A stretch of DNA of 64,000 nt from Polytolypa hystricis UAMH7299 (lineage: Eukaryota; Ascomycota; Eurotiomycetes; Onygenales). The stretch lies in the NCBI GenBank assembly GCA_002573605.1, contig PDNA01000049.1, forward strand, positions 9,400-73,399, given 5' to 3'. A program made the translations under genes and the position numbers. Of the stretch, positions 47,442-58,890 are shown in pieces. Numbering within the stretch: the stretch's first letter is position 1; the number at the start of each line of letters is the position of its first letter. The notes under the pieces are model-generated. The model saw nothing but the letters and a program-made list of their open reading frames with translations, ran no database searches and was not told the DNA's origin.

Positions 47442-48917
47442 AGTAATAATTGCAATCTTTGCTATTTTATTATAGATTTTTTAATTCTTGCTGTTTTTTA
47501 TACTTTTTCTAATATAAATTTCTATAATCAGGTAATAAATACTTTATTTTTACTGTTTTAATTAATTTAACTACTTTACTGTTAATTTCTGCTTATTAAA
47601 TCTCTATTAATTCTTAGAATATTTATTCTACTATAATATCTTGTAGCTTATTCTATTTATTTTCTGTATTACTAGTTTCAGCTTTAATTATATATAGAAA
47701 TTGTTACTTATTTCTACTAGTATCAGTAGTAGAGTAATATTATTCTTTTATAATTGCTCTTAGTTCTTATTATAACTAGTTTCTATATTTTTTATAATAA
47801 TTTTTTATAAAGCATTCTAGTTTCTTGTAAAAGAAATATAACTTTTTTTAATATAACTTGTCTTTTTTATAGTTCTGGCTTCTTATAGTTATATCTAGTT
47901 TTATAAATTATAATTTATAAAAATTGTAATTTTTTTTATAATTCTGTTATCTTGCTATATAATTTAAAAAGTATTTATACTTTTTCTATTCTAGATATCT
48001 TTTTCAAATTCTTGTATTTATATATACTGTATACTTAATTATCTTGAATAGTATATAGAATTGCTCTTCTAGCCTGACTATTTTATTCTTGATCTTTTCT
48101 TTAAGTCTATTATATATAACTTCTGCTAATATATTATTATTCTAGTTCAATACTACAGCTAGTCTTTAAAATTCTACTAGATATTTAGCTGTATTTTTTA
48201 TTTATTAAATTTATTTAATTTTCTGTACTACTATTACTTTCTTATCAGTAATTTTAAAATTTACTATTAATATATTCTTGAATAATCTGAAATTCTTTAT
48301 TATAAGACTTTTTTCAGTTTTAATAAATATAAAATTTCTGAAATCTTTTCTGCTAAACTATATTATTAAATAAAGTTATATCTATACTGCTATTTCTTTT
48401 TATAGATATTATACTACTATCAGATATTTATTAATCTTAATTAATTTAGTATTAAATCAAAAATAAATTTTAAAATATATTAGAAAAGATCTAAGTCTAC
48501 TTCTAGTTCTGTTAAAAAATTGTATCTTTACTTTTTCTATTATACTTTCTTTCTCCTGGTCTATAAATTATACTGTAATCTTATTTTTAATATTAATTAT
48601 TTATTTATATATTTAATTAATTATTCTCTACTGTTTTTTAATCTTGTTTTTAAGCTTTTAAATTTTAATTAATAAAACTCATACAGTAACTGCTATAGAT
48701 ATATATTTTTTATTAATTAATTCTTCTTTAATTAAAGTAATACTTACCTGAATAATAAAGATATTCTTTATCTTATATAGTTAAAAAATAAAGAGAGTTT
48801 ATTATAATCTTATATAATTAAAAGATTTTAAAGGAGTTTATAGATTTATATAATTAAAAGTTTTTAAAATAGTTTTGTATTCTTTAAACTGTTACTTTAA
48901 AAAATAGATATTTAATA
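47442..48917 (-). mobile_element. Gypsy element H, leader and gag
   Basis: Minus strand, 1,476 bp, colinear with E1 34082-35557. It stops exactly at the gag position where 43927 resumes. Confidence 0.75.
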
Positions 48918-49508
48918 TATTATAAAGTATCTTGTCTAATTAAACAGGGCAGAACTTAAACTAAATTTCAGAAATCTGTAATACTCTTAGAGAATATACT
49001 CTAGTATATACTAAGCTTATTTATTACTCTAAGCTGATGTTGTAGGCCTTAGTTTACTGTAGTAATAAAAAAAATTTACTTTTTAAAAAAATAAAATAAT
49101 TTTATCAGAAAACAGTCTTATACTGTATATCAGAAAAGATTTAATAGAATATAAAGATAGAATATATATAATATTAAAGTAGAATTGCAGTACTGTTATA
49201 GCTAGTAATTTAAAATTAAAAATAAATCTAAGATTAATATTATTATTGAATATAAAGTAGAAGATTTTTATTTCTAAAAATAGAAGAAATATATTCTTTA
49301 TATATATAATAATTTCTTTAATAGATTTAGTAGATTATGTAGATATAGTAAATCTGAATTTACTAAATTTATTAAATTTATTAAATCTACTGTTTCAGTT
49401 ATATAACTTTACAGTTATATAATTTTCAGCTTTAAAAGTTCTTTCTATTCTACTGTATTTCTTTTTTCTAGATTATTATTAATTAATAATTTCTATTAGT
49501 CTGTAATA
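48918..49508 (-). repeat. 5' LTR of Gypsy element H
   Basis: 591 bp, plus-strand ends TATTATAAAG and CTGTAATA, followed on its inner side by leader sequence. The outer flank TAAAG would be its target site; the partner end is lost. Confidence 0.75.
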
Positions 49509-51030
49509 TAAAGCAGTATAATACAAGGAATATAAATATTTATAGCTGATACTAAGACTTAAATATTACAAAGTACCTTGTCTGATTAAACAGGGCAGAA
49601 TCTAAACTAAATCTTGAAAGTCTGTAATACCCTTAGGAGATACACTCTGGTATACACTAAGCTTGCTTATTACTCTAAGCTGGTATTGTGGACCTTAGCT
49701 TACTGTAGTAATAGAGGTAATCTACTTCTTCAAAGGAACAAAGTAATCCAGCTAAAGGACAGCCTTGCACTGTATATCAGAAAAGGCTTAATAGAATACA
49801 AAGATAGAGTATATATAATATTAAAGTAGAATTGCAGTGCTGTTATAGCTAGTGATCTAGAACTAAAAGTAGATCTAAAATCAGTATTATTATTGAATAC
49901 AAAATAGAAAACTTCTGTTTCTAAGAGTGGGAGAAATATATTCTTTATATATATAATAATTTCTTTAGTAGATCTAGTAGATCTGGTAGACAAATTTACT
50001 AGTATTATTGAATTTATTATCTGTAGATCTAGTAGATCTAATAGATAAATTTACCAGTATTATTAGTTCTACTACTTTAGATTATATAATCTTTCAGTTA
50101 TATAATTTCTAAGTTTTACTGGTTTCTTTGTTCTACTGTACTTCTACTTTTTTAAATTATTATTAACCAATAGTCTCTGTTAGTCTGTAATATTAAAGCT
50201 TTATAAAAACAAGTTTTAATAAATTTTTTAATAAAACTACTAGAACTAATAAGCAATAAATAAATATATAATACTATACTAGTATTAATAGATATACTTT
50301 CAAAATACAGATATTTTATAATATATATAAAAAAGTTAAATATAAAAGAATTATTAAGAATAATTATTAAATAAGTAATTATTAATTATAAATTGTCTAC
50401 TGAATAAATTACTAATGAAAATATATATTTTATAAAATAATTCTAGCAAATATTAAAACAGTAATTTAAAGTTAAATATAAAATATTAACAGTATATTAT
50501 CTATAAATAAATAGATAAATAAAAAAACTTAATTAAATATTAAAGCAGTATCTGAAATACTATATAAATTATAATCAGAAAAATTGAGTAAAATTACTAC
50601 TGATAGTATAATTTATATATAATAGTTTAAAATATATAATAGCTGAAATAATAATATTTTTTATAAACTATAGAAAAGAACTAATAATTAAAAGAAATTT
50701 ATTAAAAGTATTAAACTAAAGTTATAAAAGCAAGATAACAGTTTAAAAATTAAGAAAAATATATAAAAATTTATACTATAATATTGAGTTTATTAATAAA
50801 AGAATAAAAGTCTACTATAATAAAAGATATAAGAATATATCTAAATTTAAAGAGAGAGAGAAAGTATACCTTCTACCAAAAAATATTAAAATAAAACAAT
50901 TAAGTAAGAAATTAAATTTCAAAAAACTAGAACTATTCAAGATTTGACAGAAAATGTCAGAATTTTATTATAAGCTGAAGCTATTAAAAGTAATATAGAT
51001 ATACTTAGTATTCTATATATTACTAATAGA
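49509..51030 (+). mobile_element. Fragment of a second Gypsy family (integrase)
   Basis: Interrupted by the solo LTR (49564-50192). One plus-strand frame spans both sides: LILRLKAL, KQVLINFLIKLLELI, then LVLIDILSKYRYFIIYIKK (integrase core) and FYILLIEKAS at the end. It differs from the E1 family in sequence. The left part of the element was displaced by H. Confidence 0.6.
49564..50192 (-). repeat. Solo LTR of the E1 family
   Basis: 629 bp, reverse orientation, ends TATTACAAAG and CTGTAATA, flanked on both sides by TTAAA (49559-49563, 50193-50197). It is visibly richer in G+C than the other LTRs and has the 54-bp duplication of the E1 3' LTR. Confidence 0.85.
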
Positions 51031-51264
51031 AAAAGCCAGCTAATGTACAATCGGCCACAAGGAGGGGGCTTGGCAGCACACCACCCCTAGTCAGCCCCTG
51101 AAACACCCTGCGCGTATAGGCGGTTCAGGGTGAAGAAAGCACTATGAACAGCTAAATATCAGGGCACTTGTGAGGGGGGTCTACCTGAAGCTTAGGCTCC
51201 AGGAGGGCCCACCTGTAATGAGTCAGTCATAGCCTATAGACTGGGTACAGACATTAAACTTGCT

Positions 51265-51292
<28 letters not shown>
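51031..51292 (+). mobile_element. GC-normal island with (AAT)n tail, SINE-like
   Basis: About 260 bp of ordinary composition (tacaatcggccacaagg ... ctgggtacagacattaaac) between RIP-mutated sequences, ending in about nine AAT units. Size, an oligo-repeat 3' tail of the same kind as the LINE ending at 52836, and insertion into the Gypsy fragment fit a SINE or a 5'-truncated LINE. I could not confirm RNA polymerase III box A/B. It carries no open frame of note. Confidence 0.5.
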
Positions 51293-51295
<3 letters not shown>

Positions 51296-52836
51296 CTAAG
51301 AATTTTAAAAATAGAAATTGAATACTTTATTAGAAAAAAAGTTTTTACAAGCTTTTTATCAGATAATCAAGGATTAGAACTTGATTAAAATAAATATACT
51401 GATTAAAATAAAACTATTAGTACCTTTAATAAGAAACTATCTGCTAAGCTTGAAAATTAAAGAAATTCAATATAAATTACTCTCTTTATGAAAAAATACC
51501 TTGAATTCCTTAATAGATATTTAAATAAGTAGTTTGATAAAAGAAGAAGAAGTTACAGCCTATCTAAAGAAAATAGCAGAATTAAATTTAACTAAATCTA
51601 TTTTATTATACACTAATAGCTCTAAAAATAAAAAACTAAATATTTAAAAGCAGGCCTAGTCTGTACTACTGATAAAAAAGAATTTACTCAAGTTTCTTGA
51701 AACTTAAATTAAAAATTAGAAGTATTTAATACTGAACTTCTTACTATAATTAAAATATTTAAATTAATTTAAAATTATTCTTCTTTATCTTTTAATCTGA
51801 AAAATATATAGATTTTCTTAGATAATCAGTCAAGCTGTTCTTCAAAGAATTCTAAAAAATGAAATTTGAAGTAAATAAAGTTAAATTAAAATTCTTTTAA
51901 AAGCTATTTCTGCTATTAAAATAAAATATAAAAATGTAAAAATTCATATACATTGAGTTCCAGCTTATATAGAAATTCTAGGAAATAAATTAATTGATAA
52001 AGCTGCAAAGAAAGGCACTGAAATATCTCAATTAAATAACAATAATAACTTTGTCTTATAGTTATATACTAAAAAAAGAATAAAAGAAGTCTATCTAATA
52101 AAATAGAAAAAAAAATAGAAAAAGAATAGAAAACAAAATTACTATTTTCAATTTAAAGAAAAGTTTAAATAAAAAGTTAAAATTTAAAAATAAATAAAAG
52201 ACTTTCAGCAACTATAATCCAGTTAAAACTAGAATATAGCTATTTTAAATCTTATCTAATAAAACTACTAGAATATAACTTTAAAAACTGCTCTATCTGT
52301 AACTTTAAAAAAAATTCTAAATATTTACTTCTTTTATATTCTTTTTACAAAAATATTAAAGATGAATTAAAGAGAAAATATAAGCTGAATAAATTAAATC
52401 TTAAATTCTTATTTAATACAAGATTGAAATTGAAATTCTTAAAAAAAAAAATTAAAAAATTAAAATTGTAACAAGAAATTAGCTTTTAAATTCAGAATAT
52501 TTCTGAAAAAATATTTAAATATTTTTCTTTTTTTTTTCTTTTCTCTATCTATTTTCTTTTTTTTATTCTTTAATATTTTTCTTATCTATTATTATCTTTT
52601 TTATATTCTTTAAATAATTTTTTATAACTACTTTTATTAAATCTTTTTCTTTAACTTATTTTTCTTTAAAATTTTGTTTTTCTTTCTAGATTGGAAAGCT
52701 GGATTGCAAGTTTAAATTGCTATTATAACTTGTATTTTCCTTTTTATATTTGAGAAATCCAGTAAAACTGGTAAGTATTATAGTCTTGGACTGCACATGC
52801 TTTAAATAAAGAATAATAATAATAATAATAATAATA
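51293..52836 (+). mobile_element. LINE (non-LTR) 3' part with RNase H domain, RIP-degraded
   Basis: Plus-strand frames give an RNase H start (LYTNSSKNKK), then VPAYIEILGNKLIDKAAKKG (equivalent to the family's PGH..I.GNE.AD..AK), and a terminal C-x2-C remnant (CSICNFKK). Then come AATAAAG and about eight AAT units (52811-52836). The 5' part (most of RT) is absent. This fits a Tad/I-type fungal LINE. Confidence 0.7.
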
Positions 52837-53125
52837 TACTATATATAGTTATAAAAAGCAAGAAAATATCTAGTATAATATATTTTAATAAAACTAATAA
52901 AGAATTATTATAATTAAAATACTACTTTAAATTATATTGTTATTTTTTACTTATATAAAATATTTGAAACTGGCTTATTTACTTACTTATAGTAATTAGA
53001 AATAATATTTCTTCTATAGTAACAAAAATACTATTTTTTATAGTTAATAATTAATATCAGAATTTTATAAATCTTTCAAATTTATAGGAATTTTTTTATA
53101 TATTTTACATCAGTGTTCTGTAGTG
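52837..53125. other. Residual AT-rich sequence
   Basis: No element recognised; composition returns to normal near 53125. Confidence 0.5.
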
Positions 53126-53570
53126 AGTAGTTAGCAGTATAGATAATCCACAACGCTCAACGCCTCTCACCACACTATAGACTCCTTGCAACTTCAACAA
53201 ACCTCCTTTTTCAAGCTGATCAATTTGGGACTCATATTCAAATAGTCTGGAGAACCAAATCAATTACTATGGTGCATGATAAATGCTATTTCTTAGTTTC
53301 AGACCTCCATGTGGGGGGAGTTGATATACATCCTACTGCCAATAAAAGTTTTGTCACTAGCATTCTTTCCGCTTGACGAGCAAGCAATAAAAGGTTGGCA
53401 GTAAAATTCCTCAATATTTTTCTCTATTCAGCCGACACAGGGGTATCTATATATCTATCTATCTATCTATCATGAATGAGCTTATTCTTGTATAGAACAT
53501 CCTGCGAAACTCGAGTGCAAAAATAAGATGAAATCGAATATGCGAAATCCAGTCTGCTGACGCAGTTTCA
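53126..53570. other. Intergenic with (ATCT)n microsatellite
   Basis: Tetranucleotide repeat at about 53452-53471; otherwise nothing recognised. It contains the 3' flank of the transporter gene. Confidence 0.6.
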
Positions 53571-55381
53571 CTAAGCCTCCTTCTCATTAGGAGTATACGC
53601 TCCCTCATCCGGACTGCTACTGTCCCGTCTGCTTCCGGCTTGGAAATCCTCGTCTGCTGAGCCGAATCCATACTGGACGTTCATCTGCTTGACCTCTTCG
53701 TCGGACAAGTGCGGTAATTGCTGGGCGGCGGCGACATAGCTGATCTTTTCCGTGTAACCCTTGGCGAAGATGATATCGATCTCCTCCAGACTACGTCTAG
53801 CGGTTTCGGGGTAGAAGAAGTAGATGACCGGGATGAAGGATGCATTCATGCACGCGAAGAAGAGGTAAGTTCCCCACCCGATGCCGTCAAGCATGACTGG
53901 CGTGATCATAACGATGGTGAAGTTGAACAGCCAGTTTGCGCATGTTGAAAATGCGTTTGCCTTGGCGCGGGTCTTGATTGGGGAGATCTCTGCTGGGTAG
54001 AGCCAGGGCAGGGGCAACCACGTCGCACCGAAGAAAGCAATGTAGGTGAACAAGCCCACAGCGGCGCCCTTTGCTGCGGCAGTTGTCCCTGGAATCAAGC
54101 AGGCAAACACAAGGACCATAGAAAGACATTGTCCCACGGAACCGATGAGGAAAAGCTTGCGCCTGCCAACCCGTTCAACTAGGAACCAAGAGGTAGTAGC
54201 GAAGATCGAGTAGACAATCATATTGATGCCGCCGAGAAGCATGGACATGTGGTGGGTTTGGCCAATGGACTCCTCGAAAAGAATCGGGAAATAGTAGATC
54301 ACAGCGTTGCAACCGCCGATCTGCTGCATGATCTGGGAAGAGGCGCCGAGAAGCATTCGGCGACGATGCTGGGTTTTCCCTCCAGTGAAAACGGCAGACA
54401 TCGGGGTCGAACTAGTCCCCTGGCCGGATCTGGTAGAAAGAGTTAGTTTCAAGCAGTCCGTAATTCGGCAATAAAGAGAAAAAGGCGTTAGGAACATACG
54501 CTCTGATGGAATCCATGATGATCGACTTCTGGAGCTGTACGTCACGGTGGGAAATTTCTTTGCCCTGCAAAGCAGCCATGACAGTCTCTCCCTCGGCAAG
54601 ACGTCCTCGCACACACAGCCATCTTGGAGATTCCGGGAGGAACATCATCCCAACGAGAATGAAAATGCCAAACACGATTTGAAAGGCGATAGGAAATCGC
54701 CAGGTCAAGTCTGGGGGACCATAGGCAGCTCCGAAATCAATCCAGTAGGAAATCAGGGTACCGAAGGCAATAACACCACCTTCGATACAGATGAGCAATC
54801 CGCGGTTAGTAGTGCGAGAGCATTCTGCCTGGTACGTAGGGATTGTGGAGGTATTGATGCCGTTGCCCACACCAGTCACAATACGTCCAATGACGAATTG
54901 AGTCAGTTGTTTCTGGCCCTTAATCGTGGTTACTTGGAGGATAACACCGAGAATCATGACAGTAGCACCGATCATGATTGACTTGCGACGGCCCAGCCAG
55001 TCGCCAATCCAGAGAATCATCATCGCACCAGCGAGACAACCTAAGACATGCAGTTAGAAGGCTTCACCGCTATGAACCTTTTCGAAAGTGCAAACGAACC
55101 AATTTCATAAATGGCTGTCACATAGCCTTGCATGGTCCGGTTATCTCGTGTCTCGGGGAACATGTCGTTGAAAGGGACAGCGCTGATGATTCCAGACATG
55201 ATACCCTCTGTACAATATATTAGCACGCCATTACCGAACCACATTGAATTATTCTAGCGAGAAGCATACGATCATATCCGAAAAGAAGAAAGCCAGTTGT
55301 TGCAACGGTCGAGACGGCAAGCGACAGCTTTTGGCCCGTCAGCCCCGCAAATCGCGGGGCAGCAGCGGAATCGACAGTCAT
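53571..55381 (-). CDS. MFS sugar transporter (539 aa)
   Basis: Four exons: 55381-55270, 55207-55100, 55040-54500, 54429-53571; introns of 62, 59 and 70 bp, phases consistent. Start at MTVDSAAAP. Sugar-porter marks in order are FGYDQGIMSG in TM1, WIGDWLGRRKSIMIG (loop 2-3), PESPRWL after TM6, QQIGGCNAVIYY (TM7), VERVGRRKLFL (loop 8-9), WLYPAEISP and PETARRSLEEID after TM12. Length is standard for fungal hexose/monosaccharide transporters of the plasma membrane; the sugar cannot be told from sequence. The cytosolic tail is Ser/Glu-rich. Upstream there is a TATA-like tatatag near 55640 and CreA-like gtggggtggag at 55813. It is intact and lies only 0.4 kb from the RIP block. Confidence 0.9.
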
Positions 55382-56537
55382 GTCACAACGATCAAGTAAA
55401 CCCAGAATCGATATTAAGAAACAATGCACATGCAAAGAGAGCCTAGAGTTCTCAGAACCAGATCAGGATCAACCTGACGGATAAACTGAGAGCAGCCACT
55501 TAATCAAAGTGGGTGGCGGACACTGCTCGTTGGAGTCGGTGAGGGGAATAAGAGAGAAATTGAAATGCCAAAAAAAAAAAAGGGTAAGATTCTTTTGAGA
55601 GAAACAAGAAACAATCAGAAATCTGGGGATTGACCCCAACTATATATCTCCTCGCGGAGATTTGACGTGAGATGGCTGTTCCTGACGGGGCCTCCGCGCT
55701 CACTGTCTCCATTTCGCCATCGGGGGCATGCTAAACACTGCTGCGTGGGTATGATATGACGAACGTGAAATATCCTTTGCACCCCATAGTAGCCACTTCT
55801 GCAACTAGGGTCAGTGGGGTGGAGGAGCAGTGGACGCAGTGGATTCCTGGAGCAAAATACAGGGACCAGGCAATACCAAAGCACATGTATGGTTGGCTCA
55901 GGGTGTGGCGGAAAACGGGCCTCCACCATCCACGGGAATGGTGGGAGGAGCCTCTGTGTCCGGGAGGTCAGAACTCTCACCAGTTCATAGAGGAGCTCGG
56001 GAATGGCGCAAACCAAGGCACGTAAAGTCCATGAAGAAACTGCCGAGAACCAAGCTGGATAAACTCAAATAGTACCCAGGGCAGAAGCATGGGGGTATTC
56101 GGTGATGTGAATGCTAGCCACTGCTTCAGCTGCCGCATTCAAACAGCTTTATATCGCATAGACTAATATCCCAGTCTCCGTAAAAGAGTTCCACCCACAT
56201 CCACAGCGAGCTGTGGATTTGCAGCCGATCGATGTAGCAGACGGAGGGGTTGCGAGAACATTACTCAGTGCTATTATGGGTACTGCTCCCGCAGCACATG
56301 GGGGGATCCCCCAGCATTTGCACATGTCATTTACGCGCAGCGACAACGAAAGGCAGTCTCTGCCTGAAGTATCATCTTCAACATCACTCCCGTTGAAGAT
56401 GTTGAAGGAAGCAGCGGTTGTTGCCAAGAAACGCTCCGATGCTTGAATTCGGACTAGTGCAGATCCCGTGGCCCGGCTATTCCCAATCAGGACAGCCAAG
56501 CCCTAGTTTAAGCTTATGTGTGCTTAATCAACTATCA

Positions 56538-56545
56538 TGACGTCA
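56538..56545. promoter_or_regulatory. CRE/ATF-type palindrome TGACGTCA
   Basis: A perfect 8-bp palindrome recognised by bZIP factors of the CREB/ATF class. It lies 1.1 kb upstream of the transporter with no nearer gene, so relevance is doubtful. Confidence 0.25.
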
Positions 56546-57975
56546 CAGCTGGCCAAAAGTGCCCATTTTTTATTTCAGAGTTTTTTTTCAGAATGTTCAG
56601 CTTGGGTTTCTTTCTTTCATCCGGTTGCTTGTGTGTTGTGTGTGGATTGCATTCCTTGCTCTGGCCGTTGCTTAATTTCCAAAATCCAGTTGGTTTTACG
56701 CTACTCTTTCCCGGGTGGCTTGTCTGTGATGATATTTGCAATGCACAAAGACGCAAGCATTCCAGCTACGGAGCTACAGCTTACGCAAATAGAGAAATAG
56801 ATACCGATAATAAAGAAGAAACTTGGGTCAGACATGTGGTACTAGATACAATGCCATGCTGCTCGTGTATGCACCGTCACGCAAGCTGCAAGACCACACA
56901 CACCCGCCACCACCCACCAGGCTTCGGTTCCGACATTGGCACCCGATGCATGGAAACACACCCGAATAAACTCCATAATAGCACCCTACCATAGGCAGCA
57001 GGAGCTTATGGAGTTTCTCTTTCTCCAGCTCTGATCCTCGAATGCAACCCTTTTCCATATAAAAATCCACAACTGGGAAATAATCCACAATATTTTACGG
57101 AGTACATACATCTAGCGTACAAAGATTTTTAAACGGTTGTTTTTGCGCCTGCCTTGCTCATGTTTCGCTTGAATCATTGCACGTGGCCCTAAGGATTAGA
57201 ATCCTCCTTCTATCTAGCAAGTATGGCGAGAATCGGGGGTTACATACGCGCGTAGTCCACCGATCTACGCCCGATGTAGCATTTTTTGCGAACACGTCTC
57301 TCTCTCCAATATTCCGAGACCTGTTTTCATCTCGGAAATGTGATAGGCTGGTTGTTGGTGACCTGCCTAACAACCACCATTGCCTTGCCAGATGCCGAAA
57401 TACTCAGAACATTCGGTCTCGATTCCCCCACCCCTCCCCTACCCTTGCTTTTTTCTTTCTTTCTTTTCTGCAGGGGCGCAATTTGTGATGCGTGATGCGT
57501 GTCATGTCCGAAAAGTCCGACAGAGATATTACAAGAGGGTATATACCTCGGTATGTATGCACATGTATGTATGTACATAGACAAGGGTAACACAGCAGCC
57601 CGCTGCAGAATTATGGCGAGATATCCCGGTGGGACGTGCGTCACCAACCCAACTCCCCTGTGTCGTCGGCGTACCTTCTAAGCATGCCCAGCACAACTAT
57701 GGAAGAGAGGGGACTGGGGCGGTCGGGGTTGTATAGTGCAAAAGAGCATAGCAATTTTCCATAGCGGCAAGATTCGGATATATACTAGTGTTTGCTCTTC
57801 TTGCGAAGATAAAAACCACCTGAAGAAGGAAAAGGAAGAAGGAGGACAATGGAGCAGGAGTTCATCTGGGGGCCGGGGGGGGTATAGCGTTGGGGGAACT
57901 TATAGGTTGGTTTATCTCATCAACACCATCATTCTCTAGGCGAAGAGGGGGGATAACTTGGATGGACATACATAT

Positions 57976-58174
57976 CTTATGGGCCCTACCTGGTTTTAAC
58001 CACAGTGCACAGGACTGTAGCTGGCGCAGCAACCTCTCTTACCCAAAGCAACTTCTCTTTTGGCTATTTCAATGGTTGTTCTACTCGACAGAGAGGTTGC
58101 TTTAGGGTAAGAGAGGTTGCTGCAGCAGCTACAGTCCTGTGCACTGTAGTTTGAAACCAGGTAGGGCCCGTAAG
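57976..58174. repeat. Large near-perfect hairpin (about 75-bp arms, 43-bp loop): MITE or hairpin-RNA candidate
   Basis: Left arm 57976-58052 (cttatgggccctacctgg.. to ..cttacccaaagcaac) and right arm 58096-58174 (gttgctttagggtaag.. to ..ccaggtagggcccgtaag) are reverse complements, with about five mismatches and small gaps. The loop is 58053-58095. Within the right arm, gagaggttgct occurs twice. No coding capacity. No clear target duplication was found beyond the arms, so the mobile-element reading is an inference; a transcript would fold into a long duplex. Confidence 0.75.
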
Positions 58175-58890
58175 GTACATACGCGTTCGAAGCAATTGCA
58201 ATAATTACTTTTTTTTGAAATTATGACACGGTTGCGAAAACTATATAACAATCGAGTAGGTAGAGGCTACACCATCCGACACATGAGCTATGTAGGGAAT
58301 CTGAGTTTCTTTATTATATGTTTGAAAGTTTTAAGACGGATCTCGTTTTAAAATATTTATTTTTATTCATTTAAGTGCGTCCTGTCCTGTGAGATATATA
58401 GATAATAAATACGAAGAGAATAAAATAATAAGAAGAATAGAAATAGGAAGAGGAGGAAATATGGAAAGAGAGATAAGATTTGCCCAGCGCGCGTCTAGCT
58501 TTTAGACTGCGCCAGGGGGGAGAAAATCCGGTCTTCAACGTATAAATGGACTGGTGGAAATGAGGTAGGAAGGGAGGAGAGGTAAAATGAGTAGATGTGG
58601 GGCGTGTTGGAGCGCCGGGAAGTGGAATGGAAGTCGATATACAAGAAGAATGAGAATGATCCCGCTCGTAACAGATGGGTTGAAGATGTGACGACATAAC
58701 TCCAATCAGCGGGCGTTTAGTAGAAAAAGCTACCCTTGAGGGACGGGGAGGTTGGGGGGGGGGGAGGGCCACATGAGAACCAGTGAGGGGTAAAAAAAGT
58801 AAAGAAAAGACTTCATCAGGGTATCGAGCGTATCGTTGCAGGAGAAAGACAAAAGAAAACACATAAATCAAGCATTTGCACATTAAGATC

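Larger units (their letters stand above)
29206..53125. mobile_element. AT-rich RIP-type retroelement block
   Basis: About 24 kb with sharp edges. Reading the retroelement frames, codons for Trp and Gln are nearly all TAG or TAA and Asp/Gly/Ala codons are depleted, as C-to-T changes on both strands produce. This is the signature of repeat-induced point mutation in ascomycetes. Contents are at least four copies of one chromovirus-like Ty3/Gypsy family, one fragment of another Gypsy, one LINE end and a GC-normal island. I found no intact gene inside. Confidence 0.9.
55382..58890. other. Long intergenic region
   Basis: About 3.5 kb between the transporter and the DUF7624-like gene. It has several open frames, none with ATG plus family evidence. 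It contains a perfect TGACGTCA at 56538-56545, a 10-bp stem-loop at 56376-56407 (cttcaacatc / gatgttgaag) and the large hairpin at 57976. Confidence 0.5.

Noticed and set aside
49614..49993. Overlapping open frames on both strands inside the solo LTR
   Set aside because: Chance openness in an LTR; no protein family.
29206..53125. Possible CRISPR-like or centromeric array in the AT-rich block
   Set aside because: No regular spacer/repeat array; the repeats are LTRs and retroelement internal sequence with defined ends.
55615..56016. 133-codon minus-strand frame upstream of the transporter
   Set aside because: Starts at TTG and covers the presumed transporter promoter.
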